Shown in pieces: positions 1 to 9,616 of a DNA stretch of 64,000 nucleotides (positions are counted from its first letter, which is position 1; each line of letters starts with the position of its first letter). Source of the stretch: Pomphorhynchus laevis (Eukaryota > Acanthocephala > Palaeacanthocephala > Echinorhynchida > Pomphorhynchidae); the NCBI GenBank assembly GCA_012934845.2, contig WNNJ02000619.1, forward strand, positions 62,001-126,000, written 5' to 3'. The position numbers and the translations under genes are program-made. The notes under the pieces were generated by a model, which did not search any database, was not told the DNA's origin, and saw only the letters and a list, made by a program, of their open reading frames with translations.

Positions 1-231
1 CAATGGAGCTCGACAGGCGAGTCAACTAACTATCTCGAGTCACCACTACTGCTAGCTAGCGGTTCTTTTGATTCTACTGTGAGAATATTTGAGATTTGCG
101 ACCAATCATGTCAGTGTGTGCATACGCTTAAAAATCACACAGGTGCGGTGTATTCTATTGCTTTTAGTCCGGACGGTAAAATGCTGGCAACTGGATCTTT
201 CGACAAGTCTGTAAACATTTGGGATGTACAT
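1..231 (+). CDS. TBL1: TBL1/TBL1XR1/ebi WD40 protein, penultimate coding exon (partial)
   Basis: Reading frame 1 is open from the window edge to a consensus donor (gtaagt at 232). It encodes WD40 blades with the motifs LASGSFDSTVRIFEI, HTGAVYSIAFSPDGKMLA and GSFDKSVNIWDVH. These match the C-terminal repeats of TBL1-type proteins, which are F-box-like/WD40 subunits of the NCoR/SMRT-HDAC3 co-repressor complex in the nucleus (known for the family). The exon ends on a complete codon, so the next exon starts in phase 0, as seen at 3416. Only the C-terminal part of the gene is here; LisH and F-box-like regions must lie upstream of the window. Identity as TBL1 rather than another WD40 protein rests on the blade wording plus the fit of the last exon. 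Confidence 0.9.
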
Positions 232-1553
232 GTAAGTTGTACATCTATATTTGCATTGACAAAAAACGTATTAAATAATAATTTTTAAATAATTAATTAG
301 TCAATTCAATTCTGTTATTTATCAAATAACCACTCCATTAATATCATAAATAATTATAAGAGAAAATTGTATCAACGGAAAAATTGATTTTAATTTTCGA
401 TGCTCATCTTCAAAATGATAAAATTATTACTATTTATTACTAAATTATTATTTCATATAATATAATCTTTCGTGTTTAATTGTGGACCGTGTGTCGCCTT
501 AGAACAAAAATTTATCCGGATTATAATTGTAAATTAATAAAAAATAATAATATTAAATTAAATTAATTATAAAATTAATTAATAAAATTTATTAATTTTA
601 ATTATAAAGTTATAACGTCGCTTTTTACATTCAGCTTAAAAATAATTTATAATAATTTTTATTCCGTCCTTCGCAACATTGTTATCCTCTATTGACGGTG
701 ACGGGGGATCAACGCTACCTGCGAGTTTAAAAAATACTGACGAATACTGACTTGTATTGGTGAATTAGTAATCTTGTTGACAAACAATGTTTTGATGTGT
801 TTGACGGGCCTATTCGCGGGAACCCATTGTAAGTTCGTAACCAATTTATTTATTTACTTATAATAAAAAAATTTATAATAAATAAATTATTATTTTTATT
901 ATTATAATTTATTTTTTACAATTAGAAATACCCGCAAATGGGTCCTTTAATTAATTTATTCAATAAATAAATGATAATAAAATAAAATTAGTAATTATAA
1001 TAATTTATTATTAAATTTATTATAATTATATAATATTATAATCATTATGTATCTATAATTATTTTCTAATTTTTCTGGAGAATTGTTATTTAGTTTTTAG
1101 CGTGAGGAAGAAATTCTCCTATCAAACTTGTTTGTGAGCATTTTTGTCTTAGAGTCTAGGTGATGAAATCGGCTTGTTGAAGTTTGGTACGTTTGATATG
1201 TTTTAAACGTTCTTGTCTAAAACTATCTGCCAGCGTGCATTACTTTTTGTCAAAACTGTAACAGTTTTTTCTGATGATGGCAGTTGCCATTTAAATACTG
1301 AATAATTCCTTTAATCTTTGATTTTATTTGTTTCTATAAATTAACATTTACTAATTTAGAGGAAATAGATGGTTTAAATATCTTTAATTACTCTCTGTAT
1401 TATAATTTTTCTCTTTTCTTTACGTAGTCCACATATTTGAATGCATTTATTTTTACTTATCGAGAACGCTGTAAGGTTTATATGCAAGTTCTCTAGGCAA
1501 AGGCATATTGATTTGAATTTAAGGATATTAAAAATATTAATAATTTTTATATT

Positions 1554-1916
1554 TTAAATTAAATAGTAAAATATATAAATCAACATAATAACAGAAAATA
1601 TGATTGCTATCGTAATCCAAATGTTCTCTTTGATACCGCCGGTTTTCCGCCCAAACGAATACGCATCTTCAAAGGTTCGGTATCGATTGAGGACACGCTG
1701 TAATTTTGATTTTTGCTGATTGATTTCGTAATGTCTCCGATGCTCAGTTGAAATATCGAAGATGTCATTGTCAGTAGTGGTTTCATCGTCACCCAAAATG
1801 TCGACAAACAGTCCTCGATTAAACATCGAATTTTGCAATCCCTCATCAAGGCTATCAAATTCTCTATTGTAGACGTCTGTATGGGCTGCGGATACGGCAA
1901 TGATCGAGTATAGCAT
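1554..1916 (-). other. short ORF with C-terminal transmembrane helix, unknown
   Basis: A 120-codon minus-strand frame. Its first third may be decayed tail sequence of the adjacent reverse-transcriptase fragment. The rest is acidic (GDDETTTDNDIFD), followed by a basic, helical-looking stretch and a strongly hydrophobic C-terminus (ITIAIIFSVIMLIYIFYYLI) that would act as a membrane anchor. I do not recognise the family. It could be chance openness, a tail-anchored host fragment, or part of an old mobile element. Another frame over the same bases is also open, which lowers confidence that either is translated. Confidence 0.2.
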
Positions 1917-1929
1917 ACATGCTGCATTG

Positions 1930-2860
1930 CTTCTTTGAACAGCAGCGTTTAGGGGCCATTTAACGTCAATTCGGATGAGACCACTTGGCTTTAGACGACA
2001 TGGGATGTCGGTGGCTGTAAGTGCAATTTTGATTAAGTAATTAAACTCAGCATGTCAGGTGTGACGACTACATGTTTTAGAGCAATCCAATCAATATCTT
2101 CCGAAACATTCGATTCGTGATCTCCATTTGCATAGCTGGGCTGTACAGATTGGAAGATCCGAACGCAAAGCGACCGCAATTGTCATGTTATTATTGTCCA
2201 GTCGAGTCCCCAACGCCTTTATAGATATTGCCTTTAAAAATGCTCTTGAATATGGAAACAAAACGGTCTTCAGCCGTTCTATGCTAACCTCATCATTGGC
2301 GATTCGAGCCAGCCTTTCGTAGCCTATATTTAGCCGTGGTTGAGTCCACTGTCTCTGTATATGTGTTTCCAGTTGAATATCAGCCTCTCATGTGTTTTGC
2401 AATGTCAGAACTCCTTGTACATTAGCCGCGTCGTCATTTGGCATAAAGCCAGGACGAACGTTTTGTAGGATTAATCAGTTAGATTCTGAGATCCGCTTAC
2501 TGATGCCAAAAAGGCTAACCCGGCAGTATTTTGCATTGATGAGATTCCCAGTCTTTCCATATTAATCGGTAATGTTGCCTGATTCCACGCGCTGTCGGTC
2601 GCGGGATATTAAGAGTGCTTTCTAGGGCTAACCTTACTATTCCGTTGTATCTTCGGATTTCTTGACTTTGGTGAGCATTGTAGTATATGATTTACTTTTG
2701 ATAGGACTAATGCATTCCTTAGCAAAAACACCGCATCGTGTCTAGCCAGGAACTTAAGTCGTGCGATTGTCCGATCTAACTGTTGCTTGCTCCAGATGCA
2801 TGTGAATCGATGTATTATCGCCCACTTGGGCTCCAAGCATTTCAAATAGTCTTAAGTAAA
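1930..2860 (-). pseudogene. family B reverse-transcriptase element, decayed 3' half
   Basis: Minus-strand translation gives FLLRNALVLSKVNHILQCSP (about 2650-2760), then LPINMERLGISSMQ (about 2530-2560), then SIKALGTRLDNNNMTIAVAL and RFGSS (about 2170-2240). This order (alpha-helical thumb, 'LGGLGI'-like motif, then 'LGLRL...VAVxLRLG') is what I know from reverse-transcriptase elements common in invertebrate genomes whose RT carries GVQQGDxLGP. Only the region after the RT palm is left, and it is broken many times. The same family has a piece with the palm itself at 54.2-54.7 kb. It sits antisense inside the TBL1 intron. Confidence 0.65.
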
Positions 2861-3415
2861 ATAACAAATTCGTTACTCGAAATTTTATGTTGCAATTTTT
2901 AGAGTTATTCTTTCATGTAGACTTTCGTCTTCCATGTATGGCATATAAATCATTCAACCTTTCGGTTTGGGAAGCGTTTTGTTTAGTGTTTTTAATAATT
3001 AAAACACAATTAATGTTCATTTAAAATTCGTTTTATACATTCGGTTTATTAAATCTGGAATAAGTTCACCTTTTTTAATGACTACTTTTTACTATAAAAA
3101 AATAATTCGTAATTTTCTTCCTGTCATTGTAGACATTCAAATTCATTTATTTTCGTTTATGCTGCCTGCCTTATTAGGCATATTGTTTTTCAAAATACAC
3201 CTTCAAGTGGATTAAATTTATTGATTTATTAAAAAAAGTTAATTAGTGGAAAACTTGTTTATTACCTTGTAAGTTTACATTTTTATCATTCATTTAAAAT
3301 GCATTTGAAAAATATTGCATCATCACTAAATATTGCATCATTTGTAGATAGCAAAATTTCCAAATTTACTAAATGTTATTTTTAATCGGCATTTTTTAAT
3401 GTTCATCTTTTTTAG

Positions 3416-3553
3416 AATGGAAAGCTGATCGATAGTCAACATGCGACTAATGGTATATTTGACATAAGCTGGAATTCAGTTGGTGACAAAATCGCAGCAT
3501 GTACATCAGATGGCATTATTTCCGTATTTGAACTTACGACGACGAATCTGTGA
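3416..3553 (+). CDS. TBL1: TBL1/TBL1XR1/ebi WD40 protein, last coding exon and stop
   Basis: After a pyrimidine-rich acceptor (ttcatctttttttag) the frame reads NGKLIDSQHATNGIFDISWN and GDKIAACTSDGIISVFELT, ending at TGA 3551-3553. TBL1 proteins end in a final blade of the type [31 protein letters not shown], so both sequence and position of the stop fit. The exon joins phase 0 to phase 0 with the one ending at 231, giving a closed last propeller blade. The extra residues TTTNL after the last strand are short and variable in the family. Confidence 0.9.
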   Translation, partial: NGKLIDSQHATNGIFDISWNSVGDKIAACTSDGIISVFELTTTNL

Positions 3554-4277
3554 TAGTAAATTACGCTGTCGCAAAACTGTAAACATTTTTTTTCTAATGC
3601 AAGACATGCATAGACATAGATATGTATTATGAATGATAGACATAGATATGTTTTACTATAAATGTAATTGTATCGAATGTATTAAAATTTAATTACAAAT
3701 CAGATCATCTGAGTATTTTATATTATTTATAAAATTAATAGAAAAACTCATATATTCAGTATCTTTGATCTTAAATATTCACTTTTATTTAATGGTTTTA
3801 TTTTTAAAATTGTTCTGTAAATAATAAATTAGTAATTAATGAATAATTACGAATTGTATTTGAAAAATGTTACAACTTCAGTTCATATTAGAAAATTATT
3901 AATGCTAAATCTAACATTCTACGATATTATGTAAATATTGAATTTTCACAATTTATATCTGTATACATAATTTAAGATTAATTTTAACATTTCTGAAATT
4001 TTAATGAAATAAAATATGAAACACTCGGATTTATTTATTATTAAAAACTTATTCTCAGTCGTTATTCGTCATAAGGATCAAGTGACTTATTAATCAAATA
4101 ACTTGAAATTATAATTTAAATATTAAATTTATAATTTAATTATTAAATGTTAAATCAAAATTTGATAATTAAATAATAAATAATCAAATAATTATAAATT
4201 ATAAATAATTGTTATATATTATTTCATATAATTTATATCAAGTTAAAATTTAAAATTAAAATTTAAAATTAAAGTTA
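3554..4277 (+). other. 3' UTR and downstream flank of the TBL1-type gene
   Basis: AT-rich sequence with candidate poly(A) signals AATAAA at 3823-3828 and 4008-4013. In DNA this AT-rich such hexamers occur by chance, so neither is certain. No coding signal. A PLE 3' fragment begins at about 4278. Confidence 0.4.
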
Positions 4278-4640
4278 ATTTTTATGAATTGACTAATAAA
4301 TAACAGACGTTGTATCAGAATAAGAATTAGATTTTAAGTAGTTGATACTGATCCATTAATAATAAATAATTATTGAAGCTAAATTAAAGAAAAGAAGAAG
4401 ATTTTGTTTTGATATTCCGCTAACTTCTGTTAGCATCTTCAGAAAATATTTCATGATTGTAATTTCCTGAAGATGCTAACAGAAGTTAGCGAAATATCAA
4501 AAATAATTTCTTCTTTCCTTTGATCCAGCTTCAATAATTATTTATAAGAATTAGAGGTCATCAGGAGGAACTGCTATGTTAAAAGATTTCGGCCACTATT
4601 CATCGACGAAATATAGCACATTCCTCTATTAATGTTCAAC
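4278..4640 (-). mobile_element. PLE 3'-terminal fragment, split by a foldback element
   Basis: Carries the block seen at the 3' end of other copies of the family: gaattgactaataaataaca, then aggtcatcaggaggaactgc and a decayed form of the paired segments that follow. The block is interrupted at 4331-4543 by a foldback element, with the 11-bp sequence ataagaattag on both sides (4320-4330 and 4544-4554). The fragment therefore predates the foldback insertion. Confidence 0.75.
4331..4543. mobile_element. foldback element 1, flanked by an 11-bp target duplication
   Basis: 213 bp with long imperfect inverted arms. Outer motif: gatccattaataataaataa on the left, tttgatccagcttcaataat on the right. Inner arms at 4411-4442 and 4467-4498 contain a 6-bp stem (GCTAAC/GTTAGC) between CTGAAGAT and GAAATATC. 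The right outer arm is shorter than in the copy at 9370-9616, so this copy is truncated at one end. One-sided truncation plus a long target duplication suggests insertion of reverse-transcribed RNA rather than cut-and-paste. No protein is encoded. Confidence 0.7.
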
Positions 4641-4890
4641 AAGTAGTACAACAATCGGCTTCAAGGGCAACACCTATTTGAGTTGAAACAAAAGTTCTCA
4701 TTGACAAGCGAAATTAAAAATCCAGACTATTCTTTTTCAAAATCGAACACTTCTAGCTTGACTAACAATCTTGTGTTTATAAAAGATAGATAATTAGTTA
4801 AATTGTATCCTAATTAGAGTATATCATCATTAGTTCGATAAATATCAATTTAAGTTCAGAATAATTCCTTTCACTGCATCAAGTTTATAA

Positions 4891-5170
4891 GATGGCGAGC
4901 GAACTTTTAAGATAGTGAGCGAACTTATAACATGGCGAGCGAACTTATAAGATAGCGAGAGAACTTATAAGATGGCAAGCTAACTTTTAATATGGTGAGC
5001 GAAATTTTAAGATAGTGAGCTAACTTATAAGATGGCAAGCGAACTTAAAAGATGGGGAGATAACTTATAAGATGACAAGCTAGCTTTAAATATGGTGAGC
5101 GAACTTTTAATATAGTGAGCTAACTTATAAGATGGGGTGCGAACTTAAAAGATGGGGAGCGAACCTATGG
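4891..5170. repeat. 20-bp minisatellite, 14 units
   Basis: Fourteen back-to-back 20-bp units of consensus gatggcgagcgaacttataa, exactly filling 280 bp. Units differ at a few positions (gatggc/gatagt/tatggt; gcgaac/gctaac). The array is clearly less AT-rich than its flanks. Twenty is not a multiple of three, so it is not a coding repeat. It lies between the convergent stop codons of the two host genes. Confidence 0.9.
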
Positions 5171-5527
5171 AAGATTATTTTATCATCGCCGTTATCCAAA
5201 ATAAGGGTATGATATTGTGAACAGAATTCTGCATTTAATCAAGCAAAGATGCAAAGCGAAGAAGTGTTTGAACGTTTGCTTAAAAGCATATCAGCGATGA
5301 CGGATTCTAAAGTAAAAGTGTATTTGAAATCATGAATGCATTTCGATTAATAATAAATCATTAAACAAATGAAGGATTTAGCCTTTTACATGTGACCGAG
5401 ACTCAGTTAGCAAATTACGTGGTGATATAGATATCCTTTATTAAAACTTTTAGCTATTCATTGGGCTTAAAAACAATATTTTATTTTCTTAAAATCCCAC
5501 TTTACATATGTGATCCACATGAAATTA
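5171..5527. other. spacer between minisatellite and PLE
   Basis: No gene recognised. A short piece at about 5398-5425 (gactcagttagcaaattacg) resembles the terminal motif of the PLE family (acgtagactcagttagctga) and may be a relic. Confidence 0.4.
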
Positions 5528-5672
5528 ATTAAATCAGCTAACTGAGTCTACGTATTGTTATATAATTAAAAAATAAACAAAACATAATAATGCTAAATCA
5601 AAATTTAATAATTAAATAATAAAATTAATAATTGTTTTTAGATTTGCTATAATTTTAATCAAGTTAAAAAAT

Positions 5673-5708
<36 letters not shown>

Positions 5709-8100
5709 ATTTAAAATAAACGTCATTTTTATGAATTGACTAATAAATAACAGACGTTGTATCAGAATAAGAATTAGAGGTCATCAGGAGGAACTGCCAT
5801 GCTATCAGGTTTTGGCCCCTAACTCCTCTACCCAACATAGCAGCGGGGCCAAATACATGCTAATGATGTATTTCCTCTGAAATAACTATCTAGTATCTTA
5901 TTCTAATGCAAAGTATATTATTTATTATCCATCCATAAAAATTTGGCACTTAAGAGTTTAAATTTATTCTTTATATTATTGTGTTGATTTATATATTTTA
6001 CTATTTTCTGCTTGATGTTATTTTTATAGTAACCTAGTTTAAAATATGTATCTATTAAATTATTTAAATGATTTTGAAGAAAGCCAATATCATTACATAT
6101 TGTTGCAATTCTTAAAATTTCATTATTTAATGTATTATATTTTATATTATATGGTATGCATGAATGCTCATGCAAAAATATGTTTCTTGTAAATTTAAAT
6201 ATGTCATCTTTACGATATAAATTAATAATAGTTTTAGTTAATGTTAATTTAATGTTCATATCTAGATATACACCTTCTTTATCATTAATATTGGTTTTGT
6301 TAAGAATAAGGCTTTCTGGATAAATGTGCTCACTAATTGAATAAAAATTATTAGAATTAAATACACATATATCATCAATGTATCGAAACATATATTTCAT
6401 ATATTTATATTGTTTAGATTTAGTTTTTACACAGTTATAAACAAATTCATATTCTATAAAGCTTAAAAACAAGTCAGCTATAATTGGGCTACTATTACCA
6501 CCAATTGGAACACCTTCTACTTGTCTAAATATAGATGTCCCTACTTTTAAATAATTTTGATTTATCAAAATATTTAAGGATTCTATTAATTCAATTTTAT
6601 CCATATATTTATATTTATTTGATGGTTTAATTTTTGTTAGATAGGCGTTATAATTATTATAACATATATATGTATATCTTTTTCCGAATATAAGGTTAAT
6701 TAATTTTACTAACGCTTCTTTAATATCTACTAAATCTAGATTTGTATAAAGCGTACTAAAATCGTATGTATTTATATTTTGAAAATTTATTCCTTTTGTC
6801 TGTTCTAAAAATTCTTTTGTAGAATTAATACTGAAATAGTGTTTTATACCAGTATTAATTTCGATTACCTTGCAATATTTTTTAAAATGTGCTTTAATTA
6901 CTTTAAGTATTTTATTCATATAAACAGAAAGTGGTTTTAATGTACATTTAAACGCACTACATATGAACCTAGGTTTTATTGGATTTTTATGTAATTTTGG
7001 ATTCCAATATAATATAGGTATAGTTTTATTATCTAATTCAACCTTTATACCCTTTTTATCCATTATAGAACAGTGACTTGTAATAATTGTTTCTAAACTC
7101 AACTCACTACGTTCATATGCTGGATTTACATTTAAATCATTAGAATTAACCTCTTTCATTAGTATATCATAATAAAGCTTTTTGCATATGAAGACAAAGT
7201 TATTACTAGCTTTATCAATAGTTGTTATTATATAGTTATCCTTTAATTTAGTAAGTTCTTTATACATATCTTTATTAATTTTATCTTTCCTTTTATAATT
7301 GTTTGTTATTTTCATTTTATTTTTAATTTTATCAAATATATAATCTTTCCAAATTTTTATCTTAGATATATTCGAGCTTTCACTATTAATCAGCTTACTA
7401 AAGTAATCATTTAAGTTATTATATAACGAATTGTAAATTTTATTTTTGTCGTTGTTATTATTTAATCTATATTTATACCCTTTTGATAGCAGCTTTCTTA
7501 ATTCACAATTTTCAATTAATTCTAGATTATGGGTACATATATGTTCATTTATTTTATCAAAACTAAGACTTTTACAATTGCATTCTGTTTCCATTATGTT
7601 TCTAATATTATCGTTACATATTGATTTTAATTCTTTATTATAATTACAAATTTTTCGTCCTAATGGTGGTAGGAGTTTATACCTTATTTTAGGAATATAT
7701 TTACTTAAATCTGACCCTATTATTTCTTTACTTTTAGAATTATTTAAAAGTCCGGCTATATTTATGTTATCTATACATTTATTAATGAAGTTTATGGTTA
7801 ATGTATATTTTCTATTGTTATTATTAACATTTATTGTACGATTATAGTATTTTGTATTACAATAACTGTCTATTATACAACTTAGCCTATCATAGTCGTT
7901 AATTAATTTTTGATTTATTGAACATATGATATCTTTAGAAAAACTTCTTATATTTACATAAAGATCTTTTAGCTTATTATCTCTTAAAAGTTGTTTTAAT
8001 ATTTCTAATTGTTCATTTATATACATATAATAACATAATAAATAACATAATTATAAAAAGTAATTAGTAACATAATTAATAACATAATTATAAAAAGTGA
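5528..8100 (-). mobile_element. Penelope-like element (PLE), longest copy in the window
   Basis: Extends from the shared 3' terminus (tagctgatttaatt end, tacgtagactcagttagctg read on the minus strand, at 5528-5555) through an AT-rich tail, a structured 3' region (5745-5900) and the 702-codon RT frame, to a short repeated leader (8030-8100: two copies of a roughly 38-bp unit ending ataattataaaaagt). The same 3' region occurs at more than a dozen other sites in the window. It lies just beyond the 3' end of SLC26 (stop at 8456), same strand. The 5' boundary is estimated from the end of the leader repeats. Confidence 0.8.
5918..8026 (-). CDS. Penelope-like reverse transcriptase, open 702 codons
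   Basis: Copies element RNA into DNA (inferred from the RT motifs). Visible in order: an N-terminal region without recognised domain; ECNCKSL then ELRKLLSKGYKYR (about residues 145-195), matching a CxC...KLRxLLxKGPKYRE region of a widespread invertebrate PLE-type family; TTIDKASNNFVFICK (about 265); ILYWNPKLHKNPIKPRFI (about 335); YDFSTLYTNL (about 420); GVPIGGNSSPIIADLF (about 515); catalytic FRYIDDICVF (about 560); and a C-terminal thumb with LGYYKNNIKQKI. The PKLHK and TLYTNL wording is PLE-type, not LINE or LTR. No GIY-YIG endonuclease is visible at either end, so the copy may be endonuclease-less, 5'-truncated, or served in trans. It is strongly AT-biased (Asn, Lys, Ile) like the host DNA. 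About 97% of residues match the truncated copy at 41.7-43.4 kb, indicating recent spread. Confidence 0.85.
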   Translation of the reverse strand: MYINEQLEILKQLLRDNKLKDLYVNIRSFSKDIICSINQKLINDYDRLSCIIDSYCNTKYYNRTINVNNNNRKYTLTINFINKCIDNINIAGLLNNSKSKEIIGSDLSKYIPKIRYKLLPPLGRKICNYNKELKSICNDNIRNIMETECNCKSLSFDKINEHICTHNLELIENCELRKLLSKGYKYRLNNNNDKNKIYNSLYNNLNDYFSKLINSESSNISKIKIWKDYIFDKIKNKMKITNNYKRKDKINKDMYKELTKLKDNYIITTIDKASNNFVFICKKLYYDILMKEVNSNDLNVNPAYERSELSLETIITSHCSIMDKKGIKVELDNKTIPILYWNPKLHKNPIKPRFICSAFKCTLKPLSVYMNKILKVIKAHFKKYCKVIEINTGIKHYFSINSTKEFLEQTKGINFQNINTYDFSTLYTNLDLVDIKEALVKLINLIFGKRYTYICYNNYNAYLTKIKPSNKYKYMDKIELIESLNILINQNYLKVGTSIFRQVEGVPIGGNSSPIIADLFLSFIEYEFVYNCVKTKSKQYKYMKYMFRYIDDICVFNSNNFYSISEHIYPESLILNKTNINDKEGVYLDMNIKLTLTKTIINLYRKDDIFKFTRNIFLHEHSCIPYNIKYNTLNNEILRIATICNDIGFLQNHLNNLIDTYFKLGYYKNNIKQKIVKYINQHNNIKNKFKLLSAKFLWMDNK

Positions 8101-8455
8101 ACTCTGGATTACCACCAAAAGTGTTCTGGATACTGTTGTCAAACTCTTCATAATCAAAAATATAGTTTAATAATATATTTTTCTTAATATATTTTCTTCG
8201 TTAAAAACACCAAAGGAATTATCATAATTATATAATTTGCGAAATTTGCCAAGATTCATTTTCTACATTTATTTCTTTAAGATAATTTTTAGTAAAACGT
8301 TTATTTTATAAACAAATTTAATAGAACAAAGTGTTACAAATTAAACTTGATTTAATACAATTATCACAATATAATAAGTAATGCAGTGCAAACAACGTAA
8401 AATAATAGTAATATTGATCTTTGATTAAATTCTACATGACCATTCTTGATATTGA
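8101..8455. other. SLC26 3' UTR/downstream region
   Basis: AT-rich, no coding signal. On the minus strand it holds the 3' UTR after the SLC26 stop. Reverse-complement AATAAA hexamers (tttatt) occur near 8267 and 8300, but chance occurrence is likely here. Confidence 0.4.
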
Positions 8456-8677
8456 TTAAGGATTCTTGATGTTTAGATAAGCTACCGCATCCGCCACGTT
8501 GTGAAACAAATTTCCGCAAAGCAACTTTTCGAATGAGCCATCAGCATCAATTGATGCAAATACGTTGTCTAAATTCAAAAGTTTAATTTCAGATAGATTT
8601 AAGCTTGTAAACTGACCACACATGTTGGCAAACAAAAGACTTCGAGAACCGTTGCATTTGAGTATTTCAGTTTTTAT
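8456..8677 (-). CDS. SLC26: SLC26 exon 15: end of STAS domain and stop
   Basis: Acceptor attattttag, then 73 codons: IKTEILKCNGSRSLLFANMC, then GQFTSLNLSEIKLLNLDNVF, and HNVADAVAYLNI before TAA 8456-8458. In STAS domains the helix and beta strand after the 'DSxG' turn read like LxxIxxExxxxxxxLLxAN, then a variable part and 'F.S...AV.YL'. It joins exon 14 in phase 0 without any missing residues. About 20 residues between FASIDADG and VADAVAYL are longer than usual. Confidence 0.9.
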   Translation of the reverse strand: MKTEILKCNGSRSLLFANMCGQFTSLNLSEIKLLNLDNVFASIDADGSFEKLLCGNLFHNVADAVAYLNIKNP

Positions 8678-9079
8678 CTAAAATAATTAAATGTTGAAAA
8701 TAAAATTTGTAATTTTATTAAACGAAGATTTTAACTAATTTTGATTCGGATTTCAACAACAAAAAAAGCATGATAGCGTAATAAATATTTCTATAATTTA
8801 AACATTGAAAATTTTCCTTCATTATTTTACCTACTAAAAATTATAAAAAGTTATTAATTTATTAATTATTATAAAAATTAGTTAAATCTATAAATTTAAG
8901 TTTTGTAACAAACATTTCGTTCAAGATCGATTCATTCGTGTAATTAAATTCACTAACTTTAGACATCATCCACAAATACATCTTATTAGTTTTCATACAA
9001 AGCATTAATTTGCAACTAAATTTCAAATATCAATTTTAAGTTGATATACCTGTGGAGTCACTATTACTATTGAAATTTT

Positions 9080-9330
9080 TCACCTCTTCCTAACAACGCA
9101 GATTTAATTTAAAATCAGAAATGATTTTAATTAAATTTGCAAAATGTAAAACGAAAGTCTTCTTCTAAAATCTCAATGCTAATAAAGCAGACGAGTCGAG
9201 TGATCGTCAGACATCATTAAAACGACCAAAACGTAGAATGTAGGTATTGGATCCGTAGCTGATGAGGTTCACCCTTACTGAAATGTAGAGTACTGCTGTT
9301 GGCTTATAGATAAGATTAAAGTAGCGGGCA
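9080..9330. repeat. SINE-like repeat, copy 1
   Basis: About 240 bp shared, at roughly 85-90% identity by eye, with 46500-46740. Conserved blocks: gagtcgagtgatcgtcag, cgtagctgatgaggttcacc, ttactgaaatgtagagtact and gctgttggcttatagata. No ORF. No tRNA A/B boxes that I can identify with confidence, so 'SINE-like' describes size and dispersal only. Confidence 0.65.
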
Positions 9331-9369
9331 GAATAAAAAATAGTCATCAAAATTTTAATAGTAATATCA

Positions 9370-9616
9370 ATTTTAAATAGTTAATAATGATCCATTATTA
9401 ATAAATAATTATTGAAGCTGGATCAAAGTAAAGAAGAAATTATTTTTAATATTTCGCTAACTTCTGTTAGCATCTTCAGAAAATTACAATTATCTATCGT
9501 AATATTCTGAAGATGCTAACAGAAGTTAGCGAAATATCAGAAATAATTTCCACTTTTCTTTGATCCAGCTCCAATAATTATTTATCAATAATGGATCAGT
9601 ATCAACTGTTTAAAAT
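9370..9616. mobile_element. foldback element 2 (most complete copy)
   Basis: Inverted arms run almost to both ends: aatgatccattattaataaa left, ataatggatcagtatcaact right, with gctggatcaaag/ctttgatccagct further in. The inner hairpin motif CTGAAGAT-GCTAAC-AGAA-GTTAGC-GAAATATC is at 9507-9538 and its inverted partner at 9448-9479. It lies in the SLC26 intron between exons 14 and 15. No coding capacity. Confidence 0.7.

Larger units (their letters stand above)
232..3415 (+). other. last intron of the TBL1-type gene, with retroelement debris
   Basis: The intron is bounded by gtaagt at 232 and ttttttag before 3416, and is over 3 kb long. Positions 232-700 and 860-1070 are very AT-rich with no coding signal. 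At 806-825 and, inverted, at about 926-945 are two copies of a GC-rich motif also found after family A elements. From about 1930 to 2860 (minus) lies a decayed reverse-transcriptase fragment, with an unexplained short ORF next to it. Positions 2870-3415 hold nothing I recognise. Confidence 0.7.

Noticed and set aside
5760-5880. Hammerhead ribozyme in the PLE 3' block (GAAA and CTGATGA both present)
   Set aside because: The two core parts are in the wrong relative order for a closed stem II; pairing found is different. Kept only as a structured region.
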